From contig MNCI01020989.1 of assembly GCA_015680685.1 (NCBI GenBank), positions 268,271-332,270 of the forward strand: DNA of 64,000 nucleotides, given 5' to 3'. The notes under the pieces are model-generated. The model was not told where the DNA came from and searched no databases. It saw only the letters and a list, made by a program, of their open reading frames with translations. Origin of the DNA: Gnetum montanum (Eukaryota; Streptophyta; Gnetopsida; Gnetales; Gnetaceae). The position numbers and the translations under genes are program-made. Shown here piece by piece: positions 10,173-21,606 of this stretch (the stretch's first letter is position 1; each line of letters starts with the position of its first letter).

Positions 10173-11600
10173 ATGATGTAGTCATTAACAACTCCCTTGA
10201 AAATTTCTAGATGCTAATCATGAGGAAGTTAATGTGAAAGCTTCATGGTTGTTGATTTCCATCTAGAGATAAACTTGAAGATTGACTTGTTATAGGCCTA
10301 TTTGATTATTAGATGCTTTTACAAACTATCATGTTTAGTGATATTGTACTTGAACCTCTCCATGAAGGTGGTGAAAAGTTGCTCCAAGGAGGTGATAGAT
10401 CTGTGGGTGAGCATTCTATACCATTCAAGTACTTTTCCAATTAAAGAGTTGGAAAAGCTTCCAAGGATGATGTGGGAATAATTGGCTAGTAGCATGCATT
10501 CATTTTGAAAGGTAATGACATGATTTGTAGGATCAAATTCTCCTTATACTTAGTACAATTTGGCAATGAAATAACTTTGGGAACTTAAAAATGGGAGAAT
10601 CAAAGGAATAATGGGATAAATGTGAAGATTAGCAATGTAGACTACAGGACTACCTTCATGTAGTGTTGTTGCTCTTCGCATTTCATCTTCATTCAACTAA
10701 AGCCTAGACATGAGGTCTTGCAACAAGAGCATTAATTTAGGTAGAACACTAGGAACTGATGGAATAGTAGGATTACCAAAAATGGAATTGTGCGAGGGTA
10801 AAAATGGTTGTGAAGGTATAGTTACTAGTATAGGAATTTAAGGTGCATTATATTGGGGTACATGCTACATAGGAAAAAGAAATGGTAGTGACACTTATGA
10901 TAATTAAGTTCATGGCATATGTGGTACTGGTTGGAAAGGGTTAAGTGATGGATTAACACTTTGTATCAATACTGGGATAGTAGGATTGACTATAGTAGTG
11001 TTAGAGATTAAGTTGTAGATAGGAAGTAAATTAATGAAAGATGGTATTGCAGTAGTGGAAGCAAGAGCATTAGGAGTAATGGTTTATGGAACATGCATGG
11101 GAAATGGATTATTAGAGTTTATAACATTAATGTGTTGCAAACTAGGTTGGATAGGTGGATAGTGTGCTAATGATAAAGGCTAGTAGGTAATAAAGTAGGA
11201 GAATCTACATCCTCTTCACCATCAGAGACACTAACACCATCACTTTTGCTATTTTGATCATGAAGCTACAAATTCTAATTGCTAACATTGATGTTGGGGT
11301 TCCTATTGAGATGTTTCCAAATGCCACTTGTCATGGCCTATATTTTGTTCCTAGAAAGCAAATACTCTACTATCATGGCTTGATTAGGAGGCTAGGTGAG
11401 CTTAATGGGTTAGTTTGTGTTAGGAAAGAAAGGTTCTAAACCATTGGCTACCTCATATTCAGACATCAGACTTAGCTCATTCTTAGGTAGTGTGATGCTT
11501 ATCCTCCTTTTCACACATACAACTTTGTAGTCATGCTACATCATGGATGTTGTAAGTGCCTGAGACATTTTTGAAGATCATAACTAGACATGAAATTCTA
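10173..11600 (-). pseudogene. gag: gag region (element C copy 1)
   Basis: On the minus strand around 10330-10560 the sequence reads FDPTNHVITFQNECMLLANY, then GKVLEWYRMLTHRSITSLEQ and LFTTFMERF, the central capsid block of plant Ty3/gypsy Gag (Retrotrans_gag type, with W..L....I.s...L...F...F). The N-terminal part up to about 11500 is rich in stops and low-complexity sequence. This Gag differs clearly from that of the E/D/A/B family. Confidence 0.7.
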
Positions 11601-11639
11601 TATATGACATTATCAACAAGATGGGTCAATAACTATTAG

Positions 11640-12663
11640 AATGGACACAAAATTTTGACCCTCTCATTTGCAATGACCTTGCTAGATTTCCTTAATCTTC
11701 ATCATTTACTTTCACAGGATCTCAAGGTAACTTTTGCATTAATTTAATTTTATGTTCTTATAAAGATATTGAGCTTATTAGGGAGTTAAAAATTTGATGA
11801 ATTCTTGTCATCATCATATAGAGTTTTTGTTGCAAATTCAAATTTTTTCTTAGACAATAAAAAAAATAAGAAAATAAAAAAATTTCAGTACAAAGTCATT
11901 ATAGAAGTTAAGGAAAAACATATGGATGAAACACATAATAAATAGACCCTTAAAAGATAGCATAAGGAGCTTGAGAAAATTTTTCTTACAATAGCTAAGC
12001 AAATTATGCATTCACAATAATTAGATGCTTAGAAGGCTTGGTTGGAAAAGGATTGTATATGGGATGGAAAAAATATTTAAAATGCAAATAAGAGTTACAA
12101 ACACAGTTTAGTTAAGACATATAAATGCTTGATTAGATCTAATAGAAGGAAATTTATCAAGGAATAATAGGAATGTTTGGAATACAATATTAAAAAGAAA
12201 CCTAGATAGTTTTCACAATGCTTCCATCATAAGCCTCTTCATCATCTAATTTTTCTTTTCAAAATATTCATTCATTTTACAATAACTAATTTATAGGAGA
12301 AGATGATAATTTTAATACTATTGTACAATAAGCATCTCTTCAATTTACTCTTGAGAAAGTCATAAAGGATATTAAAAAGCTAGCATTTGGTAAAATTGTA
12401 GATTTATATGGTTTATGTGTAGAATTATTAAAGTGGATAAGACCTATTATTCATAGACAAATTTGGTTAGGATTAAATTTAGCAAAGTAACAAGGAATAT
12501 ATTGACATTGAAAATATAGTAAATTTATCTTGTTATATAAAAAAGGGGATAAAAATAATTTGAACAATATCAATTGATTGTTGTGAATCATATTTTTACT
12601 AAGTTGTTGGGCATTCTGCTAGAAAAGAGGATCAGTTCTTGGCTAAAGTCATCTCAAATACAG
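11640..12663 (+). mobile_element. LINE, 5' part (up to the element D insertion)
   Basis: Degenerate ORF2 of a non-LTR retrotransposon. Near 12340-12560 it reads VIKDIKKLAFGKIVDLYGLC, ELLKWIRPIIH and then LLYKKGDKNNLNN, the region before RT motif 1 (normally Y.KKGD..d..NYR.ItL). The protein resumes beyond element D at 19512. The left limit is a guess; sequence 11600-12300 is low-complexity. Confidence 0.75.
12659..12663. repeat. Left target duplication of element D (TACAG)
   Basis: Pairs with TATAG at 19507-19511, differing by one C/T transition. Confidence 0.65.
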
Positions 12664-13460
12664 TGATGAGTGGTGAGGTACTCCTATGCTCAACCATATG
12701 AATACGAGCGTTATGCATGATCCGGTTGAACTCCAAGGACTAAGTGCTTATGCACCTTTATAGAACAAGAATGGGTTAGGCGATCGTTGTCTTCCCAAGC
12801 TTACTCGTATGGCACGATTGTGTGGTTAAGTAAACTTGAAGTATATGATTTTTATGCTTTTTATGTTTTATGTCCTGGTGCTAAAGAGGGAAGAAGTGAA
12901 TTAATTGAATAACTAATTTAAATTAACTAATCAACTAGGTCCTAACTATTCCTAACACCAGCATCTGTTCCCACTTTCTGTACACATCCTGAACTAGTGC
13001 AACACTACTAGGATTACCAAATGCTAATCATTACTAGGTTACTAAGTATTCCACGCATGCTCGAAGTGGTCGTACTGAGTGTGCTTACTTGTGAAAATTA
13101 ATGAATGAATAAAAGCCACATCAATTAACTAATGAAAGCATTAAAGAATTGTAAGTAACATTAAGGGTAGGAAATAAGCTATTTTGTATGTTGCAAGGTT
13201 TATCACAAAGTTCATCTTTATTTCCGAACACAAGGTGTGCTCAGGTACACAATGCTCGAACAAAGATCCATTCACTTTATGACTCCTACTGTGGACACTT
13301 AGAAATAATTCTAACTCTAAGAGGGAGAAATTGCAAGAGTTTAGGTAAGGAACTAAGAACTAAGTAGCAAACCAAGTGCACCTACCTCTTAGTTATAGGC
13401 AACGAGATAGGTCTCGATATTGGATGTCCAATATCGCGAACATGATATCGTGGCTCATTG
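12664..13460 (-). repeat. 3' LTR of element D
   Basis: About 797 bp, TGATGAGTGGTGAGG...GCTCATTG on the + strand, highly similar to 18665-19506. Many CpG sites seen in E are TG or CA here. It ends against the reverse complement of the polypurine tract. It is shorter than its 5' partner mainly in the U3 palindrome cluster. Confidence 0.9.
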
Positions 13461-13474
13461 TACCCCCACGATTG
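13461..13474 (-). promoter_or_regulatory. 3' polypurine tract of element D
   Basis: Minus strand reads CAATCGTGGGGGTA directly before the LTR. Same motif as 447-460. Confidence 0.85.
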
Positions 13475-13661
13475 AATGAAAACTTGTCCTTGAGTTCCTT
13501 ACAAAATATTGGGAAGGTATGGGATTATTGACTGAATGACAACTGATGATGACATGGGTTGAAAGACTCAAAGTGCCCAGGGAATGAATTGAAAAATATA
13601 TTACAACATTGGTGTTCATGCCCATTGTGGTGAACAATGTACATAGATGACATCCATACCC

Positions 13662-13675
13662 TCATTCGACAACTT

Positions 13676-13713
<38 letters not shown>

Positions 13714-13862
13714 TGAGATGTGTTGTTGCTAATGTCGAAACTATGCACACCATTATTCATCCATAGCCATATGTCCAAACTTGTTCCTTGCATAAACACT
13801 CCAGCTCTAGTCCATCTTGAGTGCTCCCTCTTATCCCAGTCCATTGTTTGTGTAATCACCAT
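13662..13862 (-). CDS. Short ORF at the position of the coiled-coil ORF in element D
   Basis: 66-residue frame starting MVITQTMDWDKREHS, preceded by GTGTGTAG, so its ATG has the same acceptor-like context as the MAPK ORF in E (54463). It does not resemble the coiled-coil protein and ends in a (SL)n tail encoded by the GA microsatellite. It is either a replacement sequence after deletion of the ORF or a chance frame; function unknown. Confidence 0.3.
13678..13710. repeat. (GA)n microsatellite, about 16 units
   Basis: Uninterrupted GA dinucleotide run. It gives (SL)n on the minus strand. Confidence 0.95.
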
Positions 13863-15368
13863 CTACACACATAACACACTCATGGATTGGCAAGGGTAGA
13901 TAAAACCTAATGCAGTTGATACCTTGCCTTGAGATAAAGCACATTGGCTAGGTTGTGGGTATGGTAGATACTAGGTTAGAGGTTTATGATTGATAACTAC
14001 CCAGGGTGTAGGGGTAAGATAATTATGGAATAGAAAAATTTGTGATAGGGCCCCCATGACTGAGTGAACCTATAATAGCAATAGGGTGGAAAAATTTAAA
14101 GAACAAGAAGGATAAGAGAAATAACAACAGTGAAGCCAATAAAACAAAAGCAAAAATAGATGTTATTAATGGGGTGAATGAGAAATAGTTGATTGTGAGA
14201 AATGTTGAAGGGAACGAGCTTAACAATTGCATCAAAAAGAAATGCTAGTGGGTCCTCCCCAAAGCAGGCTCATGCCTTGAATGCCTTGACAAACCTACAA
14301 ACCAAAGAGTCTGTAGGCTCTTGGAATGACATATGGAAACAAAGGTTAAGAACTTACCCACAAGAGTTTTAGCGAAGACTAATAATGCTTCAACCAAGAT
14401 ATAGACTTATCATAAAATTAGCAATGAGGTGGAATGTGGAAAGAAATATAGAAAGAGAGGAGAGAATGAGATGGAGTCCCAAAATTAAGGTGGTGTAAAG
14501 TCCCTTGTGTAACATGTGATTAAGGTACTTAATAAAATTATGTTGAAATCCAGATTCAACTATCCACATCCAGTGACCTCGCATCAACACACTTGACCAA
14601 CCCATCCTCCTAAAGTAACAAGAATGTGTTCACAGAGTCACCACCATTCCAAAAAGAGAAAGATAGAGTAGCAGGAAGTGAGAAAGGGCCTTAGTTAGAA
14701 GAAACCTTCAGGCATGGGTAACCTGTCTTTCTAGTGCCATAACTAGTGCTTGTAGCCCATGTTTCTTTATTATGTCTAAGGGGTGTGCTTTGAATTCTCA
14801 CTAGTTTTTTTTTGTGAGAACCACACCATGCAAAGACTTATTTGATTTAGTCAACTTCTTTATATATTAGTCGATAGCACAATGACAGAGGACTTTATGA
14901 AAAACATCCAAGTACCCTAGAGAATAACTAGCACAAATGCATGGAATCCCCTTGAGGTCACACCCTTTTTCATCCACTTGAATCTTTCCTTGGTTCAAAG
15001 AATACTAAGGCACCGATTCATTAATAATTTTTCTTAAAAAAGGGATAGTACATTTCCAAAACAAGGGAGACCATAGAGTTGCATGGATAATTGGGTGACG
15101 TGGACTCATTGCCTGTTTTATCAAAAGAAACCATATCTTAGCATCAACATTGAAAGTCAAAGGTAAAAACCAAACATTAGCAATAAACACTTATTCTAAT
15201 ACAACCCATCATCATGAGCACTTATTATGTGACGAATAAAAATAAATCAAACAAAGAAATAGTAAAAATGTTAACAATGGTGTAAAACAAAAATAAGTAA
15301 AGATGAACAATGTGTAAAACACAAAAAACAAAGGAACTGATGGCTTAGAATGATTAGCATTGGTGGCC
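13863..15368 (-). other. Conserved post-integrase spacer of element D
   Basis: Non-coding sequence alignable with 52490-54462 in E and 26755-28820 in A: the CATGGTGTGGTTCTC block near 14820, the GGAATGGTGGTGACTCTGTG block near 14650, the GCATGAGCCTGCTTTGGGGAG block near 14270. Frame is not kept between copies, so conservation is at the nucleotide level. It contains the second PPT-like motif. Confidence 0.75.
14048..14064 (-). promoter_or_regulatory. Second internal PPT-like motif of element D
   Basis: Minus strand CTCAGTCATGGGGGCCC, about 190 bp before the short ORF. Equivalent motifs: E 54249-54264, A 27031-27045. Confidence 0.6.
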
Positions 15369-15386
15369 ATCTCCCCCATGATTGAA
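15369..15386 (-). promoter_or_regulatory. First internal PPT-like motif of element D (after integrase)
   Basis: Minus strand TCAATCATGGGGGAGATG, just after the integrase C-terminus. Equivalent motifs: E 52476-52490, A 28821-28840, divergent relic near 45096. Confidence 0.65.
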
Positions 15387-15401
15387 TTAGAAGAAGGAGA
15401 T

Positions 15402-17045
15402 TCAAAATAATGAGTAAGGTTGTCCACCAACAGAGGTAGTATTAGTACTAGCTATTTCAGGCTCATGGAAGGGTTTGGTTTGCTGGATGTCGAATAATAA
15501 CTTCGTATTTAGGCTTTCAAGTTTGTAGATCATCATGGCCCCTAAAGAAAACATTTCATGAATGATATAAGGTCCTTCCCAAATCATTTGAAATTTATTT
15601 TGTTGTGGTACATGTGTGGGATTCCAATAAAGAACCTTATCTCCCGATTAGTATTTGACTTTCCTAATCCTTAGGTCATGATGTTGTTTGTTAAAGGCCT
15701 TGTGCAATTCATTGGATGATAGGGCAGCTAGTCGATTCTCATCTAGTAAGTTAAGGTTCATTAACTATTCTTTTTATGCTAGATTGAGGTCAAGGGTAAG
15801 GTCACATGCCATGGATAGTGTATAGAGCTCAACTTGAATAGGAAGCATTGGAAGTTTACCATACACTAACTCATAGGGAGAGTAGCTCATAGGGAGTTTT
15901 CAAGTGGAGCGGTATGCCCAAAGAGCATTGTTTAGTTTGGTGCTCTAGTCTCGCCTATACTTGCTAATGGTTCGTGTCAATATTTTTGTGATCTCCTTAT
16001 CAATGACTTTGGCTTGACCATTCACATGAGGATGATATGGTGTAGTTAGTTTGTGCTCAACTCCTAAGCATTGCATTAACTTTCAAAAAGTCAAACCTGT
16101 AAAGTGTGTACCATTGTTAGAAATAAGTGCACAAGGCACACCAAACTTTTTTACAATTTATTGTTGAACAAATCGTGCAGCGGTAGATCATATAAAATTC
16201 ATAATAGGGACTTCTTCTGCCCATTTTGTAAAATAGTCAACAGCAATAATAATGTAGGCCTTTCCATTGGACATTGGTGTAATAGGCCACATAAAATCAA
16301 TACCCCATATGTCAAAGGGTTCTAAAGGTTGAATCCATTGTTGTAGACCCTCCATTCTAGTAGTCATTCCCCCATCATGTTGGTAGTGCTCACAAGATTG
16401 GATGAAATGATGAGCATCTTGGAACAATGTAGGCCAATAATATCCTACAAGCAAGACTTTTATGGTTTTTCGTCTCCTTGTGTAATGACCCCCACAAGGG
16501 CCCTTATGAGCATCTTGGAGAACTCACAATTGATCTATATCAGGAACACACCATCGAACCAAGCCATCAGGACATACCTTATAAAGGTGTTCATTGATTT
16601 CCATGAAATATTTGGGTTGGTGAAGAAACTGTTGTTTCTTTTTAACGTCTAACCCTTGTGATGTTTCTTGTGTAAGCAAATAAGTGAGAACGCTACTATA
16701 CCAATTTGTATTAGTGGGTAAGTGATTTTTTATCACACTTGCAAAGAGGAGTTCATTAGGGAAATGGTTAGAAATTGGAGATTCATCCTCTTTGTTGTCC
16801 CATCACAACCGAGATAAATGATCAGCAACAACATTCTCAGTGCCTTTACGATTGATCATTATAAGATCAAACTCTTGTAAGATCACGAGTCATTGTATGA
16901 TGAGAGGGCTCACCATTGGTTTATTCATTAGGAACTAAATTGCACTATGATCCATATGTAAAAATATCTTATAGGCCAATACATAGTGCCTAAATTTTTT
17001 TAGTGCAAATACCATAGTCATTAACTCTTTTCCTTAACTCACCTT
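15402..17045 (-). pseudogene. pol: RNase H and integrase of element D
   Basis: Minus strand, in order: RNase H end (HYVLAYKIFLHMDHSAIQFL, then GTENVVADHLSRL), integrase zinc-binding region (HKGPCGGHYTRRRKTIKVLL, CEHYQHDGG), core with [32 protein letters not shown] (first Asp), ISNNGTHFTG (second Asp position changed to Asn), KVIDKEITKIL (Glu region) and tail MIWEGPYIIHEMFSLGAMMI. Stops at several places. Begins directly at a gag sequence near 17045. Confidence 0.88.
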
Positions 17046-18600
17046 CCTCTTTGACAAATTGCTCTAATAATCTTTGTACTTGATGGGCTCTAACCTCGGA
17101 TAGTCTCCCTTGGGCATAAGTTCCAAGGGTTCTTCGCGTTTCTTGCCTAAGCCCGTCTACGAGATGGCGTACTTCTTTCCTCTGTGAGTATCCATGGCAA
17201 GGGCAATGATGTAATAATGCATAATATCAGCCCATGGCAACATCTAAGGGTTCGTGTCCTCCTTGTTTCCATCCTTGGATTTTCTTTCGCAAGTTGGACA
17301 CTTGGGAGTATGTTTGATACTTATCGTTGAATAACTCAAACATGGTACTCCATCAATGAATGGATTCCAGTTCTAAGGACTGGTACTAGCTTTTTGCTTC
17401 TTTGATTAGTGTTCATGAAAATAACTTTAGTTTTTGCCACTCATTTTCTATATTTTTCAAGGCACATGCATCATAGAACGCTTGTAGTTGATTTTGAGGA
17501 TCAGTATTGTATCCCCCTTCAAATCATGGAATATTATTCATGTCTAATGTTTTGATCCTACTGTCCTTTTGGTGCCTTGTTAGGATCCTAATGGCCTCAA
17601 TTATATCTAGCATACTTCGGGTAGTGAATAGGGGTTCATTGTGTTCATGTTGTCTATGGCATCTATGATGCCTATGCTATTCCCTACTCTCCCTCCTATC
17701 ATGGTGTGTTTCTCTAGAATTCCCTCATCCCCTTTCTCGATTTTTTATCTATTATTCCTATTTCACCTACCGTTATCCTTACAGTCTTTCCCTTTGCAAC
17801 TGTGTTCCGATCCTAAAGGAGAGGGGGAAGGAGATGATGAAGGTGAAGAGGAAGGAGGACCATCACCATAATGGGGCCTACTACCTTCTCTTCGATGGTT
17901 GCAGCCTCGATCGTGCTTATGATCAGAATGTCCATCTTTGTCATGTGTTCGTGTTCCTTTTTTGAACCCTTTGTATCCATCGATACTAGAATTTGAGTTA
18001 TGGATAGTTGAGTGAAGATTCTAATACACAACTCCTTTACCAAAGTCAACATGAGGAACATCAATTTGTGGAAGACCTCTTGAGGTAGGTTCACCACCCT
18101 CATTTTTACTTAGGACATACGGGATGTCTTGAGACCACTTCCCCTTCATAGATTTATGATGTCTCTCCTATTGTAAGTCCCTTTGACATTGTGCCTCCAA
18201 GGGTCAATACTCTCTCGAGTCATGTTCATGCACAATGTACTCTGCTTGTAAGTACTGCATACCAATTCGTGTGAGTGCACGAAGAAGCATGCTTGGGACT
18301 GAATGATTGGGAGGTAACACTATGTTACCCTCTAAATTATGCCAAGAGTTGTTCATCCTGGTGGAGGATAAAGGTAAAGTTTGGTATATATTCACTAGGA
18401 TGAATGTATACCACACAAAATTGTTGGGGCATTGGTGGCTCATCATGTGTACTACACTTCTTATTGTTCATTGTATCAGACCTAGGTGATGAAACACTCT
18501 CGTAAGAAGAAGGAGACATGATTAATTCTTTAGTGTGTGACACTTTTCTCTTCTCTTTTTTAATAATTTTAAGATAACCAACCTTAAAGATTCATTCCAA
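17046..18600 (-). pseudogene. gag: gag of element D
   Basis: N-terminus near 18543: MSHTKELIMSPSS, then VVYIHPSEYIPNFTFILHQD, matching E near 46460-46540. Capsid near 17200-17500: DMNNIP, FEGGYNTDPQNQLQAFYDAC, WQKLKLFS, TMFELFNDKYQTYSQVSNLR and RRTLGTYAQGRLSEVRAHQV. It breaks at the EEGELRK motif, which joins straight to RNase H. Confidence 0.88.
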
Positions 18601-18645
18601 TGATGGGAAGATTCTTAAGTTCTAATTAGTGCACAAACAACAAAG

Positions 18646-18663
18646 TCATCGGCAACAACACCA
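18646..18663 (-). promoter_or_regulatory. Primer-binding site of element D
   Basis: Minus strand TGGTGTTGTTGCCGATGA, one base from the LTR. It is the tRNA-Asp-type PBS of E (TGGCGCCATTGCCGAGGA) with mostly C-to-T and G-to-A changes. Confidence 0.8.
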
Positions 18664-18664
18664 A

Positions 18665-19506
18665 TGATGAGTGGTGAGGTATCCCTACACTCAACCATAT
18701 GAATACAAGCATTACGCACGATTTGATTGAACTCCAAGGACTAAGTGCTTATGCACCTTCATAGAACAAGGATGGGTTAGGCGATCGTTGTCTTCCCAAG
18801 CTTACTCCTATGGCACAATTGTGTGGTTAAGTAAACTTGAGGTATATGATTTTTATGCTTTTTATGTTTTATGTCCTGGTGCTAAAGAGGGAAGAAGTGA
18901 ATTAATTGAATAACTAATTTAAATTAACTAATCAGCTAGGTCCTAACTAGTCCTAACACCAACATCTATTCCCATTTTCTGTACACATCCTGAACCAGTG
19001 CAACACTACTGGGATTACCAAACGCTAATCATTACTAGGTTACCAAGTTTTCTATGCATGCTTAAAGTGGTCGTAGTGACTGTGTTTGCTTGTGAAAATT
19101 AACAAATCAATAAAAGAAACATTAATTAACTAATGAAAGCATTAAAGAACTATAAGTAACATTAAGGGTAAGAAATAAGCTATTCTATAAGTTGCAAGGT
19201 TTATCACAAATTTTGTCTTTATTTCTATACACAAGGTGTGCTCATGTACACAATGCTTGAACAAAGATCCATTCGCTTTATGACTCCTACTGTGGGCACT
19301 CAAAAATAATTCTAACTCTGAGAGGGAGAAACTGCAAGAGTTTGGGTAAGGAACTAAGAACTTGCCAAACTAAGTGTGCCTACCTCTTATTTATAGGTAA
19401 CAAGATAGGTCTTGATATTAGATGTCTAATATCCCTTTGTAGGATCTGATATCATGGACCTGATATCGCAGACACGGTATCAGGGCCCCGATATCACAGC
19501 TCATTA
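18665..19506 (-). repeat. 5' LTR of element D
   Basis: 842 bp, TGATGAGTGGTGAGG...ACAGCTCATTA on the + strand. TATA box on minus near 19388-19397. U3 near 19411-19500 has a run of GATATC-type palindromes. Confidence 0.9.
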
Positions 19507-20649
19507 TATAGTAAGATGCTAAGTACATTTTAGATAAAATCACTCTACTATTCATCACTTAGTTATTCTTAGACATTCCATATAGTTTGCAAAAATGCCT
19601 AATAAAAAGGCTTTTATTTATTTTATTAATTTTGCAAAAGCATATGATTCCATAGTTCATACAAAACTATGGTTGTGCTTGCATCAAATTGACTTTCCTT
19701 TAGATTTGATTGTAGAACTTAAAGATTTTATGAGAAAGTGATTATTGAAATTCCAAGTAGCAATTCAAAGAAAGAATTTCAATTCCAAAGCAAAATTGGT
19801 ATTAAGAAAGATTGTCCACTTTCTTCAACTCTCTTTAGTATCTTTATTGATGAAATGTAGAAATAATTATGCAATTGAAAAAATAGTCATGCTATCAAAA
19901 TCAGATCCCATGTAGTGAATCTTTATATATATATATATGATGCTACCTTGATCTTTACTACTATAAAAGGTATGCAAAATATGTTACAAATTTTAGAAAA
20001 TTAGTATCACTTATCTAGTCTTCAAGTGAATGTAGATAAAACTAAATTGATGATCTAGGTATAGAAAAACACTTGTTATAACTTTTATTTTGGAGGTACT
20101 AATGTGAAAATAGTAGATTATTTTAAATATTTAAGTATTATTTATATAAACAATTACAAGTAACAGAAGTGCATCAGAGAAAGAATAGTAGGAGGTTTCA
20201 AGGCTCTATATTCTTTTTAAAAAATGCAAGGATTTAGGACTTTGAACTTAGAAGATTCGAAAACAAATTTTTCAAATTATCACCTATCATACGGTTTTGT
20301 ATGAGAACATAGACTCAATGCTAAAATTTGAAAATATATTGAAAGAGTGCAAAAAAATTTTCTTCTCGATGAGTTAAAAGTGAAGATGGAAACACCTTTG
20401 AATATAAGTTATTAACTTTAAAAGTAAAATCCTTATGCCAATTCATTGCACACTCTCATAACTTGTCTATGTGTATAAAGTAGTTATTAAGGATTTGTGA
20501 GGTTATGGTTAGCATTTTCTAGGGATGTAATGGTTGATTAAATGAAATATCTCTTGGGAGGTAGTCAATCATAAAGTTTTAACACACATATGGTCTAATG
20601 TTGATGGAAAGAGAAAATTTTATTTACATCACATTTGCAGTAGGTTCAC

Positions 20650-21606
20650 TCTATTTGTTTTAACCTTCAAATCCCAGTAAATCCAGATATTATAAAAAAT
20701 AGTTCAATATGATAGAAAATAAGAAAAGTAACTATCTTCATTCAATGTAAAGAAGATTACAAATTAGTGGTTCCACAACCCACAACAATACAATCCACTC
20801 AGAAACACTCGATGATATTGTAGAGAATGGGTCTCTACAACCATACAATAATTATTATTAATGCAAGACACAACTAAATGAGATATCTTTGACAAACATA
20901 GGACTGAGATCGAACACACAATGCACATAAGAAATAGATAGGAAAAATACTTAAAATTGACCCAAGAGCTACATACACACTCATGCACTCTTACACTTGT
21001 GCTCTTATGCCAATCTCATCAACTCCCAATCTCTCATCTCATTGCATCATGAAACAATAACACAATATTTATTGGAAAACAAGGACAAGAATCCTAGAAA
21101 TATTTTCTCAAGCTCAACTTGAATATTTCTAGCTATTTTCATATTTTCTTATCTTTTCTCAATTTTTTTCCAATTTGAAATTACTAATTCAGAAGTTTTC
21201 CTAGCTGTACAAGTGTCTCCATATTTCCTAATATGTCTTACTACTAAAATATAACATTAAGGTGAGATGCCTCTTGGAAGTGGGAGACATCTCCTGAGGG
21301 TGTGATATATCTCCTTCAGCAGTGAGACGTCTCACTTGAGACATCTTCTAGAATTTGGGATGTCTCCCCTAAGATGTCTTCAAACCTAATAAGGTGTCTT
21401 CTCATCTCCTCCACATCTGAGATGTCATGTATCACAAGCCATTTCTTGATCAAGATGTCTCCTAGACATGTGGTACATCTTCTGTTGCCTCTTGGTTCTT
21501 AGACAAGACATCTTTTTAACCTATAAGATGTCTTTCTAACTCCCAAAACCTATAAATATCACCTATAGGGAAGAAGAAAGGAGATTAGAAGATGTATTCC
21601 TACAAA
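20650..21606. other. Insert of unknown family inside the LINE
   Basis: Sequence here has no LINE counterpart, while LINE sequence on the left (TGGTCTAATG...CATCACAT near 20590-20645) repeats on the right near 21731-21780. It contains a cluster of AGATGTCT/AGACATCT motifs and a TATAAATATCACC box at 21549, so an LTR or promoter-bearing fragment is likely. Ends were not resolved. Confidence 0.5.
21261..21545. repeat. Cluster of AGATGTCT / AGACATCT motifs
   Basis: About nine copies of GAGACATCT, GAGACGTCTC, AGATGTCTC and close variants on both strands, followed by a TATA box. A second cluster, otherwise different in sequence, is at 43617-43760. Confidence 0.75.

Larger units (their letters stand above)
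5710..11600 (-). mobile_element. Element C copy 1: old Ty3/gypsy element with RT missing
   Basis: Reading right to left: gag, protease, a 12-residue repeat where RT should be, RNase H, integrase. A solo LTR of another family interrupts the integrase. Copy 2 at 60363-64000 runs parallel with about 90-95 percent identity by eye in the stretches I compared. No LTR belonging to this family was recognised, so the outer limits are approximate, especially on the right where it meets LINE sequence. Confidence 0.8.
12664..19506 (-). mobile_element. Element D: internally deleted Ty3/gypsy element, minus strand
   Basis: Complete ends: 3' LTR 12664-13460, PPT 13461-13474, internal region, PBS 18646-18663, 5' LTR 18665-19506. 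Internal order on the minus strand is gag, RNase H, integrase, spacer, short ORF. Protease and RT are missing and the coiled-coil ORF is absent. About 6.8 kb, against about 13 kb expected for the family. Inserted in a LINE with a one-mismatch target duplication. Confidence 0.9.

Noticed and set aside
14023-14235. Hydrophobic minus-strand frame in element D suggesting a membrane protein
   Set aside because: T-rich non-coding spacer gives Phe/Leu/Ser-rich frames by composition; not conserved in E or A.
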